Below are positions 1 through 8,183 of a stretch of 64,000 nucleotides of DNA, piece by piece. Below the pieces are notes generated by a model. It was not told the origin of the DNA, did not search any database, and saw only the letters and a list, made by a program, of their open reading frames with translations. Made by a program: the position numbers and the translations under genes. Numbering within the stretch: position 1 is the first letter of the stretch; every line of letters begins with the position of its first letter. Source of the stretch: Streptomyces sp. DG1A-41 (lineage in GTDB: Bacteria > Actinomycetota > Actinomycetes > Streptomycetales > Streptomycetaceae); the NCBI RefSeq assembly GCF_037055355.1, contig NZ_CP146350.1, forward strand, positions 1,387,001-1,451,000, in the 5' to 3' direction.

Positions 1-1149
1 ATGGCGGGCGATGACCATCCGCTGGATCTGGTTGGTGCCCTCGACGATCTGGAGCACCTTGGCCTCGCGCATGTAGCGCTCGGCCGGGAAGTCGGCGGTG
101 TAGCCGTAGCCGCCGAGGATCTGCACGGCGTCGGTGGTGACCCGCATCGCCGTGTCGGTGCAGTGCAGCTTGGCCATGGCCGCCTGCATGGCGAACGGCC
201 GCCCCGCGTCCCGCAGTCGCGCCGCAGCCAGGTAGAGCGCCCGGCCCGCCTCGATCTGCGTCGCCATGTCGGCGAGCATGAACCGCAGCCCCTGGAAGTC
301 GGCGATCGGCTTGCCGAACTGGCGCCTCTCGGTCGCGTACGCCAGCGCCTCGTCGAGCGCCGCCTGCGCCACGCCGATCGCGCAGGCCGCGATACCGAGC
401 CGCCCCGAGTCGAGCGCGGACAGGGCGATCGCGAGGCCCTGGCCCTCCTCGCCGATACGCCGGTCGTCGGAGACGCGTACGCCGTCGAAATGGACCTGGG
501 CGGTGGGCGACCCCTTCATGCCCATCTTCTTCTCGGGCGCCGCGGCGCTCAGCCCCGGCGCGTCGCCGGCGACCAGGAACGCGGTGATCCCGCGCGGCCC
601 CTCCTCGCCGGTGCGCGCCATGACCGTGTAGAAGTCGGCGATCCCGCCATGCGTGATCCAGGCCTTGGTGCCGGTGATCACCCAGGCGTCGCCGTCATGC
701 ACCGCCTTGGTACGCAGGGCGGCCGCGTCCGAGCCGGAGTGCGGCTCGGAGAGGCAGTAGGCGCCGAGCATGCCGCCGCCGAGCATCGCGGGCAAGTGCT
801 CGACCTGCTGCTCCTTGGTGCCGTAGGTGGCGAGCGCGTAGGAGGCCAGGGAGTGCACGCTGACGCCGAGGCCGACGGTGAGTCGGGCCGCGGCGAGCTC
901 TTCGAGGACCTGGAGGTACACCTCGTAGGGCTGGTCGCCGCCGCCGTACTCGGAGTCGTACGGCAGGCCGAGCAGGCCGGAGCGTGAGAGGAGCGTGAAC
1001 AGCTCGCGCGGGAAGCGGCCGGCGTCCTCCTCTTCGGCCGCCTTCGGGACGATCTCCTGCTGCGCGATGTCGCGGACGAGCGAGATCAGATCCCGGGCCT
1101 CCTCCGTGGGCAGTTGCCGGTCCACCGGCTGCGGGGCGCGGTCGGGCAT
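1..1149 (-). CDS. acyl-CoA dehydrogenase (3' end cut by window edge)
   Basis: FAD-dependent enzyme that oxidises an acyl-CoA to the 2-enoyl-CoA in fatty or branched-chain acid breakdown. The minus-strand reading frame starts at ATG 1149, behind a GGGAGGAGAG ribosome site, and stays open to base 1. It encodes 383 residues. Family motifs are seen: YCLSEPHSGSDAAAL in the central flavin-binding part, VITGTKAWITHGG after it, and IVEGTNQIQRM close to the edge, whose Glu is the catalytic base in this family. Family members are about 385 residues, so only a few C-terminal residues are missing. A TetR gene lies upstream on the same strand, which is the usual arrangement for catabolic acyl-CoA dehydrogenases. 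The true substrate cannot be read from the sequence. Confidence 0.93.
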   Translation of the reverse strand, partial: MPDRAPQPVDRQLPTEEARDLISLVRDIAQQEIVPKAAEEEDAGRFPRELFTLLSRSGLLGLPYDSEYGGGDQPYEVYLQVLEELAAARLTVGLGVSVHSLASYALATYGTKEQQVEHLPAMLGGGMLGAYCLSEPHSGSDAAALRTKAVHDGDAWVITGTKAWITHGGIADFYTVMARTGEEGPRGITAFLVAGDAPGLSAAAPEKKMGMKGSPTAQVHFDGVRVSDDRRIGEEGQGLAIALSALDSGRLGIAACAIGVAQAALDEALAYATERRQFGKPIADFQGLRFMLADMATQIEAGRALYLAAARLRDAGRPFAMQAAMAKLHCTDTAMRVTTDAVQILGGYGYTADFPAERYMREAKVLQIVEGTNQIQRMVIARH

Positions 1150-1315
1150 GGCGACGCTCTCCTCCCTGTCGGGCACTGGCGGACGGGCCCGTGGGTGGGG
1201 GCGGCGCCGCCGGGTCGTTCTGGTGCCTGGCCGATGCTTGCAGTCCCGGGTCTCGGAAGCTGCTGACCAGCGGCTCTGCGCTGTGAGTATGCCCGATCGG
1301 AGGCATCCCGTCACC

Positions 1316-1333
1316 AGTTAACGACCGCTTACT
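1316..1333. promoter_or_regulatory. candidate TetR operator upstream of the acyl-CoA dehydrogenase
   Basis: Imperfect palindrome AGTTAACG-AC-CGCTTACT (6 of 8 arm positions pair), about 170 bp upstream of the dehydrogenase start, in the 344-bp gap between it and the tetR gene. This is the only clear dyad I saw in the gap, and the rest of it holds no credible gene. Assignment to the neighbouring TetR protein is inference from position. Confidence 0.35.
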
Positions 1334-1493
1334 TCAAGATGTTACCGGCCCGCTCGGAGGCCCGACCATTCGGTGGAAAATCGCCCGGAACGCCCTCACC
1401 TCTGCCGGGCTGGCGTAATCAGCCTGGGAGCCCCGACAAGTACGCCTGGGCGGCCGGGACGGGAAGGCCGTGACGGATCCCTCCGCCCCCGGC

Positions 1494-2150
1494 TCATGCG
1501 CCCTGGCGGGCGGCCTCCGGAGCCGGGCAGGCGGGGTCGAGGTCCTCGATTGCGCGCAGGGCGCCGCCGAGGCCCTTCACCAGCAGCTCGCACATGGTCT
1601 CGCGGGGCAGTTCGGGGCGGTCGATCCATTCGAGGGTGGCACCCTCGACGCCGCACACCCAGGCGAGCAGGCCCATGCGCGCCAGCGGGGTGATCTCGGC
1701 GCGGCCGTAGGCCCCCTCGGCGATGGTGGCGACGATGGCCTCGCGCACGCCGTCACGGATGGCGTGCACCTCGGTGTCGAAGCCGACGCCGCCGCTGACG
1801 ATGGTGCGGTACGCGGCCTGGTTGTACTCGGCGTAGCGCAGATAGCTGTCGATGGTGCGCTGGACGCGGTCGACCGGGGGCAGTTCGTGTCCGCTCGCCG
1901 CCAGGGTGACCAGGTCGGTGACCGAGTCCTGGATGATGGCCAGGTAGTAGCCGCGCTTGGACTGGAAGTAGTAGTAGATCAGCCCCTTGGCGACGTGCGC
2001 CTGCCGGGCGATGTCGTCCATCGACAGGGCGTCGTAGGACGTGTCGGCGAACAACCTCCGACCGATTGCGATGAGTTCGGCACGGCGCGCCAGCGAGCGC
2101 TCGGTGCCGCGGGCTCTGGGACGCGCGGCAGGCTGTTGACTGATCTTCAA
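1494..2150 (-). CDS. TetR/AcrR family transcriptional regulator
   Basis: DNA-binding repressor of 218 residues. The N-terminal helix-turn-helix is typical (LSMDDIARQAHVAKGLIYYY, about residues 40-60), followed by an all-helical ligand domain ending in an acidic/proline-rich tail. I chose TTG 2150 because it gives the compact start LKISQQPAARPR and because the frame further upstream (to 2462) is a run-on with no family similarity. No good ATG precedes the HTH. It lies upstream of and parallel to the acyl-CoA dehydrogenase, so it probably responds to an acyl-CoA or related ligand. That link is inferred from context only. Confidence 0.88.
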   Translation of the reverse strand: MKISQQPAARPRARGTERSLARRAELIAIGRRLFADTSYDALSMDDIARQAHVAKGLIYYYFQSKRGYYLAIIQDSVTDLVTLAASGHELPPVDRVQRTIDSYLRYAEYNQAAYRTIVSGGVGFDTEVHAIRDGVREAIVATIAEGAYGRAEITPLARMGLLAWVCGVEGATLEWIDRPELPRETMCELLVKGLGGALRAIEDLDPACPAPEAARQGA

Positions 2151-2248
2151 TTCCGACCCTGGTTCCAAGGGGCTGCGAGGCGGGACATCCGCAGTATGGC
2201 AGGCCGGAGGGCCGGGTCGCGGGTCAGGCCACAGCACGCCGCGTCCGG

Positions 2249-2389
2249 TCAGAGCAGCCCCAGCTGGGTCACGAACATCGCGAGGACCACGACGAGGGTC
2301 CAGCCCGCGACATGCTCGACGATCTTCGGGCCGTCGTCCTGAGGGCCGCCGGTGCGGACGCGAACTGCGGTGGCTGAGTGCACGGTCAT
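2249..2389 (-). CDS. small single-pass membrane protein (46 aa)
   Basis: Short frame opening with ATG 2389 and ending TGA 2249, just upstream of tetR. The product begins with a polar stretch (MTVHSATAVRVRTGG, then QDDGPKIVEH) and ends in one hydrophobic helix (WTLVVVLAMFVTQLGLL). That is a convincing cytoplasm-to-membrane profile for so short a frame. Function unknown. It may be co-transcribed with tetR and the acyl-CoA dehydrogenase. Conservation in other Streptomyces would decide whether it is real. Confidence 0.55.
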   Translation of the reverse strand: MTVHSATAVRVRTGGPQDDGPKIVEHVAGWTLVVVLAMFVTQLGLL

Positions 2390-2480
2390 GACTTCTCGCT
2401 GGTTCCGTAGTGCGGACGGACTTCCCCCGAAGTTCTGTCCACCTTGCCACCGGCAGCGGCATTCGCGGCCGAGAGCTTGG

Positions 2481-3860
2481 TCACACGCGTACGCCCACGG
2501 CTGCCAGCGCCCTGCGCTGGGCCGCGGTCGGGCGGGCCGGGAAGTACAGGTAGCAGACGCCGCCCGTGCCGGAGACGACCTTGCCGGAGGCGTTGTACCG
2601 CTTGGTCCGCAGCCAGATGTTCTCCCACTCCCGCCGCCGGTAGACGCGCCGCACGGACTCGTTGCTCGCCGAGAAGGGATCGTTGGCGATCACGTCGCCG
2701 TCGGCGGTGAAGCCGATCACGGTCATCAGGTGCCCGGCGGTTCCGTACCCGGCGCCGGTCAGCTCCTCCTTCAGGAAGGACTGGGAGGTGATGGCCGGGA
2801 TGCCCGCCGCGATCAGCGTCTCCAGATCGGTGAGCGAGCCGAGCCGGGTGACCACTGCCTGGAGGTCCTCGAACGTGGCCGCGTAGGCGGCGTTGAACGG
2901 CCAGTTGCCGCAGCCGGCGTACTGGTAGTCATAGGTGAAGCGGGCCGCGTGGCACACCTGGGGATCGGCGTACGACGGATCCACCCAGGCCAGTTGCTCC
3001 GGGGTGAGCCGGCCGCCCCAGTACTCGATGATCATCTGGGAGGACGTCGGGCTGCACCAGGCCTCGCCGCCGTTGTCGTACTCGGGGTACTGGCCCTTGT
3101 GGATCTCCTGCGAGTACCGCGGGACGACCAGTTCCTTGGCCAGGCCGGGCACGGACGCCGGGACGGTGAACCGGTCGGGTACGTCGGAGCCCATCGCGCC
3201 GAGCCGCCACACGGTGGGCGTGGCCTTGGTGCCGGGCTTGCGGTAGAGGGTCAGGCGCAGCCGGTACGAGGCGACGCGCAGCCCCGTCGACGGGTCGTCG
3301 AGCGCCAGGGTGTCGGTCCAGACGGTGCTCTTGCCGTCGCTCTGGCCGTCGACCGAGGTGCGCCGGATGTCCTGGTCGCCGGCCGCCCAGCGGCCCATCA
3401 CGTACCAGGGGCCGCTGGTGCCGTCGGTGTAGGTGGCCTCGATCTCCGCCTGGAGCCAGGTGCCGGCCGGGGTGTGCGCGTTCCAGGAGACGATCGCCTC
3501 CGTCGCGGGGACGGAGAGCCGGTGAGCCGGGGACGTCCAGGTGCCGTACTCCCAGCGGGCGGTGGTGCCGGTGTGCGGGTCCGTGTAGTCGGTGGTTCCG
3601 GCGGGCTTCGCGATCACCACGCCCGGGCGGGCTCCCGCGACGGCACGGGTGCCCTCGGCGGTGCCGCCGCACCAGTCGCCGTACGAGGTCCAGGCCCGGT
3701 TGTCCACGGTGCGGGCCGGGACCGCGCGGGCGGGGTCTGCGGTGCCGGTCGTCATGGGCTCCTCGGTGTCGGCGGCCGCCGGGCCCGCGCCTGCCGTGAC
3801 GGCGGCGGCGACCGCGGCGGCCAGGACGGTTCTGCGGGACGGCTGTTCGGCTCTGCGCAT
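2481..3860 (-). CDS. secreted C39-like cysteine peptidase family protein
   Basis: Predicted exported protein of 459 residues. ATG 3860 gives a twin-arginine type signal (QPSRRTVLAAAVAAAV) ending near GPAAA. A GTG at 3914 would only add a non-signal extension. The C-terminal half carries the papain-like C39_2 layout: EAWCSPTSSQMI with the nucleophile Cys, AGHLMTVIGF with the His, and VIANDPF with the Asp/Asn. The N-terminal half is beta-rich with many W and T residues and may be a binding module. It is divergent from the kinase gene at 4055. A perfect palindrome CACACGCGTGTG (3922-3933) lies in the promoter gap. Family members are usually annotated only as C39 family proteins, and the substrate is unknown. 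Confidence 0.85.
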   Translation of the reverse strand: MRRAEQPSRRTVLAAAVAAAVTAGAGPAAADTEEPMTTGTADPARAVPARTVDNRAWTSYGDWCGGTAEGTRAVAGARPGVVIAKPAGTTDYTDPHTGTTARWEYGTWTSPAHRLSVPATEAIVSWNAHTPAGTWLQAEIEATYTDGTSGPWYVMGRWAAGDQDIRRTSVDGQSDGKSTVWTDTLALDDPSTGLRVASYRLRLTLYRKPGTKATPTVWRLGAMGSDVPDRFTVPASVPGLAKELVVPRYSQEIHKGQYPEYDNGGEAWCSPTSSQMIIEYWGGRLTPEQLAWVDPSYADPQVCHAARFTYDYQYAGCGNWPFNAAYAATFEDLQAVVTRLGSLTDLETLIAAGIPAITSQSFLKEELTGAGYGTAGHLMTVIGFTADGDVIANDPFSASNESVRRVYRRREWENIWLRTKRYNASGKVVSGTGGVCYLYFPARPTAAQRRALAAVGVRV

Positions 3861-4054
3861 GGCGGGGACCCCCGGAAGTCGGAGTCGGGCAGGGGCGGGG
3901 CGAGTCCGTGACACGGTCGGTCACACGCGTGTGTGCGCCACATATGAGCACAGCCCGCCGGGTCCCGCCAGCACTTCGGCCCGCGCCACGCCATCAATAT
4001 TGGCGTCGACCACTGGCACGCGCCGAGGACCCCGTCGTTAGAGTGCTGCGCGAG

Positions 4055-4663
4055 ATGAATCCCCCCTTCAGCCCCGCACCGGGACCAGCCGTCCGCGACC
4101 TGTCCTCCCGGATCCGCCGCCTGTCCCCTTCCTGCGGGCCGGTCCGTCTCGTCGGCGTCGACGGGCACGCCGGCTCCGGAAAGACCACGTTCGCCGAGCA
4201 GTTGGCCGCAGCACTGGGCGACGCGCCGGTGCTACGCCTCGACGACATCGCCACCCACGACGAACTGTTCGACTGGACCCGGCGCCTGCTGGACCAGGTG
4301 ATCGAGCCGCTGGCCCACGGCCGGACCGCGCACTACGCCCCCTACGACTGGCGCGCCCGCCGCTTCGGTGCGCCGCGCCCTCTCCCACCCGCTCCGGTGG
4401 TCCTCGTGGAGGGCGTCGGCGCGGGACGCCGGGCGCTGCGGCCCCACCTGGCCCTGCTGCTGTGGATGGAGCTGCCTTGTGAGGAGGCGTGGGCGCGGGG
4501 ACGGTCGCGGGACGGGGAGGAACAGCACGAGTTCTGGAACGGATGGGTCACGGCGGAACGCCGGCATTTCACCGACGATCCCTCGCGGCCGTTCGCCGAT
4601 CTCCTGGTACATCAGCGAGAGAAGGGGTATGAGGTGATTCCGGGACCTGCTGGGGCTGTTTGA
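4055..4663 (+). CDS. uridine kinase-like P-loop kinase
   Basis: Cytoplasmic 202-residue P-loop NTPase resembling uridine kinases. Walker A is VDGHAGSGKTTFAEQL at about residues 36-51, followed by LRLDDIATHDE and the substrate-lid pattern APYDWRARRFG. VVLVEGVGAGRRAL is the Walker B-like strand. The start ATG 4055 lies only about 10 bp from a possible -10 box (TAGAGT, 4039-4044), so the message may have a very short leader. The phosphate acceptor is not defined; uridine or cytidine is the family default. It stands alone, divergent from the C39-like gene. Confidence 0.82.
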   Translation: MNPPFSPAPGPAVRDLSSRIRRLSPSCGPVRLVGVDGHAGSGKTTFAEQLAAALGDAPVLRLDDIATHDELFDWTRRLLDQVIEPLAHGRTAHYAPYDWRARRFGAPRPLPPAPVVLVEGVGAGRRALRPHLALLLWMELPCEEAWARGRSRDGEEQHEFWNGWVTAERRHFTDDPSRPFADLLVHQREKGYEVIPGPAGAV

Positions 4664-4760
4664 CCGGACCAGTCCCTCACACACGGTGACGGACCGCCCG
4701 CAGGGTGCTGAACTTGTGAAGGGCCTTGCGGGACAACTTGCCGGAGTGCTTCAACTCGGC

Positions 4761-4790
4761 TTGACCGGGGGCCCGTACAGGTCTTACGTT
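4761..4790 (+). promoter_or_regulatory. sigma-70-like promoter of a short transcription unit
   Basis: TTGACC (4761-4766) and TACGTT (4785-4790) are separated by 18 bp. Transcription would start at or within a few bases of the ATG at 4795. It drives a miniature unit that ends at the hairpin at 4825-4864. Confidence 0.5.
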
Positions 4791-4794
4791 CTCA

Positions 4795-4851
4795 ATGTGC
4801 GGCCATTCGGAGCCGCCCACAGACACGAAGCCCCCGGTTGTTCCCCCGTGA
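4795..4851 (+). CDS. 18-residue mini-ORF inside a terminated leader/small RNA
   Basis: ATG 4795 to TGA 4851 encodes MCGHSEPPTDTKPPVVPP. It begins directly after a promoter, so it could be translated leaderless, and its last third forms the left arm and loop of a strong terminator (4825-4864). The whole unit is therefore about 75-100 nt. Either it is a peptide-encoding small RNA or the ORF acts as an attenuator for the AAA ATPase gene that starts 279 bp after the hairpin. No ribosome site precedes it. No function can be claimed. Confidence 0.35.
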   Translation: MCGHSEPPTDTKPPVVPP

Positions 4852-4864
4852 TCGGGGGCTTCGT
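4825..4864 (+). terminator. strong intrinsic terminator
   Basis: Perfect 12-bp stem ACGAAGCCCCCG / CGGGGGCTTCGT with a 16-nt loop, followed by a pyrimidine/T-rich tail (TCTGTCTTCTTCCGTTTTT). It ends the short unit begun at 4761-4790. The 278 bp from here to the ATPase start hold no other gene I can support. Confidence 0.8.
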
Positions 4865-5142
4865 TCTGTCTTCTTCCGTTTTTCCGGGCGCCGCGCGGCG
4901 CCGAGTGCTCACCCTCGGTCACCGTGCGGGAGTGTGCCGCGTCCGCTCCCACCTCGCCGAATGCCCCGTGCGGCACCCTACGGGGGCGCCGCCCCCGCAG
5001 GTACGATGCCCTCGTTGCGATCTGCGGACGGTTGCTTCGCGCACCTTGCAACTCCGGTCCGTGGCACAGCGGTTCGAGCAGGACAGCCGGCTGGGGGCGG
5101 CTCGTTGGCATACCGACGGGGGCACGGTTCGTGGGGGACGTG

Positions 5143-7005
5143 ATGGACTTCGGCACGCAGGGCCCGCAGGCCCCGGCCGACCTCGCCTGGCTGCGAGGCG
5201 TGGACGCCTACACCATGGGCGCCTATCCGCAGGCGGAAGAGGAGTTCCGGGCCGCCGTGCGGATGGACTCCGGGATGGCCGACGGCTGGCTCGGGCTGCA
5301 CGCGCTGCGCGTCGACACGACGACCGCGCTGCTCAGGATGTTCCGGCACCGGGACCGCTTCGGGGAGCAGCGCTCCCGCTACCGCCGCACCCTCAACTCC
5401 TGGTACTGGCTGGGCTGGTGGGTGCAGCCCGTGCTGGAGAGCCCCCGCGATCTGCTGCTCGCGCACGCCTCCCACTGGCTGGACGGCCGTCACGTCCCCG
5501 AGCTGGACCGGGCCCTCGCCGGGCTGCCGCCGGTGGACACCGACGCCCAGGTCCGCTTCCTGCACGCCTGCCGCGCCTATCTGGTCAAGGACTGGGAGCA
5601 GCTGGTCCGCCACACCGACCCGCTGCTCGACGACCCGATGCTCGGCATCGAGGCGGGCCTGTTCGGCGGCATGGCTCGGGTCCGCCTGGAGATGTACGGG
5701 CAGGCCGAACCACTGCTGTCCGCCGCGCTGATGCGCTGCCGCAGTGAGCAGCCCCAGCGCAAGGAGTTGCGCTACTGGCTGGCCCGGGCGCACGAGGGCA
5801 CCGGCCGCAGCGCCGCCGCGCTACCCCTGTACCGGGCCGTGCACCGCGTCGACCCCGCCTTCATGGACACCGCCGCCCGGCTCGCCGCGATCGCCGAGGG
5901 CGACGGGTACGACGAGGCCACGGACCTCGCGGCGATCACGCTCACCGGCGCCGGCCAGGACGCCGTGGACGGCCCCGACGGATTCGACCCGCTCTTCGGC
6001 ACCGAGGGCCGCGACCTGAGACTGCCGGATTCCGAACCGCCGGCCTCCGCTCCCCTGCCTCCGGTGACCGATCCCTCGGTGCGTTCGCGGACCGGCCCGG
6101 CGCCGTCGCTGCCCTCCGGGCCCACGGACCCGGCGTTGCTCGAGGAGACACTCGCCGAGCTTGAGCGCATGGTGGGTCTGGAGCCGGTGAAACGCCAGGT
6201 CAAGGCGCTGTCGGCACAGCTCAACATGGCCCGGCTGCGGGCCGGGCAGGGCCTGCCGGTCCAGCCGCCGAAACGCCACTTCGTCTTTTCCGGCCCCTCC
6301 GGCACCGGCAAGACCACCGTCGCCCGCATCCTCGGCCGCGTCTTCTACGCCCTCGGCCTGCTCGGCGGCGACCATCTCGTGGAGGCGCAGCGGGCCGACC
6401 TGGTCGGCGAGTACCTCGGGCAGACGGCCGTGAAGGCGAACGAACTGATCGACTCGGCGCTCGGGGGCGTGCTCTTCGTAGACGAGGCGTACTCGCTGTC
6501 CAACTCGGGCTACGGCAAGGGGGACGCGTACGGCGACGAGGCGCTCCAGGTGCTGCTGAAGCGGGCGGAGGACAACCGCGACCATCTCGTGGTGATCCTG
6601 GCCGGCTACCCGGAGGGCATGGACCGCCTGCTCGCCGCCAACCCCGGGCTGTCCTCCCGCTTCACCACCCGCGTCGACTTTCCCTCCTACCGGCCCCTCG
6701 AACTCACCGAGATCGGAAAGGTGCTCGCGGCGGAGAACGGGGACCTGTGGGACGAGGAGGCCCTCGACGAGCTGCGGTCCATCGCCGGGCATGTGGTGGA
6801 GCAGGGGTGGATCGACGAGCTGGGCAACGGGCGGTTCCTGCGGACGCTGTACGAGAAGAGCTGTGCGTATCGGGATCTGCGGTTGTCCGTTTATCCCGGG
6901 GTGCTGGGGAGGGAGGACCTGGCGACGTTGCGGTTGCCCGATCTGATGCAGGCGTATGGAGAGGTGCTGTCCGGGCGGGGGCCGCAGGATCCGCCCGGAC
7001 TGTAA
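5143..7005 (+). CDS. EccA/CbbX-type AAA+ ATPase with N-terminal TPR region
   Basis: 620-residue protein in two parts. Residues about 1-290 are TPR-like helices (AEEEFRAAVRMDSGMADGWL and similar repeats), then a proline/serine-rich linker. The C-terminal AAA+ module has Walker A FSGPSGTGKTTVARIL (about residue 390), Walker B GGVLFVDEAYSL and sensor/arginine-finger LSSRFTTRVDF. This is the arrangement of EccA, the cytosolic ATPase of type VII (ESX) secretion, and of CbbX-like ATPases. ATG 5143 follows GTGGGGGACGTG, a good ribosome site. Frames extending upstream to 4924 lack family sequence. No other ESX genes are nearby, so a secretion role is only suggested. Confidence 0.85.
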   Translation: MDFGTQGPQAPADLAWLRGVDAYTMGAYPQAEEEFRAAVRMDSGMADGWLGLHALRVDTTTALLRMFRHRDRFGEQRSRYRRTLNSWYWLGWWVQPVLESPRDLLLAHASHWLDGRHVPELDRALAGLPPVDTDAQVRFLHACRAYLVKDWEQLVRHTDPLLDDPMLGIEAGLFGGMARVRLEMYGQAEPLLSAALMRCRSEQPQRKELRYWLARAHEGTGRSAAALPLYRAVHRVDPAFMDTAARLAAIAEGDGYDEATDLAAITLTGAGQDAVDGPDGFDPLFGTEGRDLRLPDSEPPASAPLPPVTDPSVRSRTGPAPSLPSGPTDPALLEETLAELERMVGLEPVKRQVKALSAQLNMARLRAGQGLPVQPPKRHFVFSGPSGTGKTTVARILGRVFYALGLLGGDHLVEAQRADLVGEYLGQTAVKANELIDSALGGVLFVDEAYSLSNSGYGKGDAYGDEALQVLLKRAEDNRDHLVVILAGYPEGMDRLLAANPGLSSRFTTRVDFPSYRPLELTEIGKVLAAENGDLWDEEALDELRSIAGHVVEQGWIDELGNGRFLRTLYEKSCAYRDLRLSVYPGVLGREDLATLRLPDLMQAYGEVLSGRGPQDPPGL

Positions 7006-7030
7006 ACCCCCGTTGAGCCTGCGGGCAGTC

Positions 7031-7049
7031 GTGCCGCTCGGGGCGGCAC
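7031..7049. terminator. hairpin between convergent genes
   Basis: GTGCCGC-TCGGG-GCGGCAC, a perfect 7-bp stem, lies in the 101-bp gap between the ATPase (+) and the CorC/HlyC gene (-). There is no T-tract, as is common in Streptomyces. Confidence 0.5.
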
Positions 7050-7106
7050 CCGTCCCACAGACGGCGGCACCCCGCGGCGCCGGGCTGCGTACCCACCCGA
7101 CCGCAA

Positions 7107-8183
7107 CTACGTCGCCAGCACTTCCTCGCCGGACCTGGGCTCCGTCAGCCTCACCTCCCGCACCTCCCGATGCGCAGGATCCCGCACCTCCCCCACCAAC
7201 AGCTCCAGCACATCCTCCAGCGCGACCAGCCCGAGCACCTTCCCGGATCCGTCGGCCACCTGGGCCAGGTGCGTCGCCGCCCGGCGCATCACCGTCAACG
7301 CGTCGTCCAACGGCAGCTCGGACCGCAGGGTCGTCATGGGCCGCCACAGCTGCTGGGGCACGGCCCGGTCCGAGTGCTCCAGGTCCAGGACGTCCTTGAC
7401 GTGCAGATAGCCCATGAACGCACCGTTCTCCGCGGCGACCGGGAACCGGGAGTACCCGGTGCGGGCGGTGAGCTCGACGATGCGGCCGGGGGTGACCGAC
7501 GGGCTGACCGTCACCAGTGACTCGCGTTTCAGGAGGACGTCCGTCACCGGGCGGGAGCCCAGCTCCAGGGCGTCCTCCAGGCTTTCGGCCTCCTCGGGGT
7601 CGAGCAGGCCCGCCTGGCCGGCGTCCTCCACCAGCCGGTTGAGCTGCTCACTGGTGAAGACGGCCTCGACCTCGTCCTTGGGCTCGACGTGGAAGAGCCG
7701 CAGGATGCCCTGGGAGCAGGCCCCGAGGGCAGCGGTGATCGGCTTGCAGAAGCGGGCGAACCAGACCAGGCCGGGGCTGAGCCACAGCGCGGCCTTCTCG
7801 GGGGCCGCCATCGCCAGGTTCTTCGGGACCATCTCGCCGATGACGAGGTGGAAGAAGACCACGGCGGCGAGGGCGATGACGTAGGTGAGCGGGTGAATCA
7901 TGCCGTGCGGCAGGTGGACCCACTCGAAGACCGGCTCCAGGAGGTGCGCGACGGTCGGTTCGGCGACCGCCCCGAGGGTGAGGGAGCAGATGGTGATGCC
8001 GAACTGGGCCGCCGCCATCATCTGCGGCAGCCGCTCGAGACCGTAGAGGACCTGCCGGGCGCGGGCCGTGCCGAGGGGTTCGATCTGGCTGCGGCGTACG
8101 GAGACGAGCGCGAACTCGGCGCCGACGAAGAAGCCGTTGGCGAGCACCAGGAGTGCGGCGAAGGTCAGTTGGAGCACACTCAT
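7107..8183 (-). CDS. CNNM/CorC-HlyC family membrane protein (second gene of pair)
   Basis: 358-residue integral membrane protein. It has an N-terminal DUF21/CNNM transmembrane domain (LTFAALLVLANGFFVGAEFA, then VVFFHLVIGEMVPKN) and two CBS domains (one spanning FPVAAENGAFMGYLHVKDVL, one ending VLGLVALEDVLELLVGEV). Such proteins are linked to Mg2+/Co2+ efflux or sensing. The ATG 8183 overlaps the stop of the upstream paralogue in an ATGA arrangement, so the two are co-translated. It lacks the C-terminal CorC_HlyC domain that the partner has. The frame continues upstream to 9653 but is not coding there. Confidence 0.9.
   Translation of the reverse strand: MSVLQLTFAALLVLANGFFVGAEFALVSVRRSQIEPLGTARARQVLYGLERLPQMMAAAQFGITICSLTLGAVAEPTVAHLLEPVFEWVHLPHGMIHPLTYVIALAAVVFFHLVIGEMVPKNLAMAAPEKAALWLSPGLVWFARFCKPITAALGACSQGILRLFHVEPKDEVEAVFTSEQLNRLVEDAGQAGLLDPEEAESLEDALELGSRPVTDVLLKRESLVTVSPSVTPGRIVELTARTGYSRFPVAAENGAFMGYLHVKDVLDLEHSDRAVPQQLWRPMTTLRSELPLDDALTVMRRAATHLAQVADGSGKVLGLVALEDVLELLVGEVRDPAHREVREVRLTEPRSGEEVLAT

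Noticed and set aside
4924..5142. N-terminal extension of the AAA ATPase
   Set aside because: Open frame but no ribosome site and low-complexity Arg/Pro sequence. ATG 5143 has a good site and begins the TPR region.
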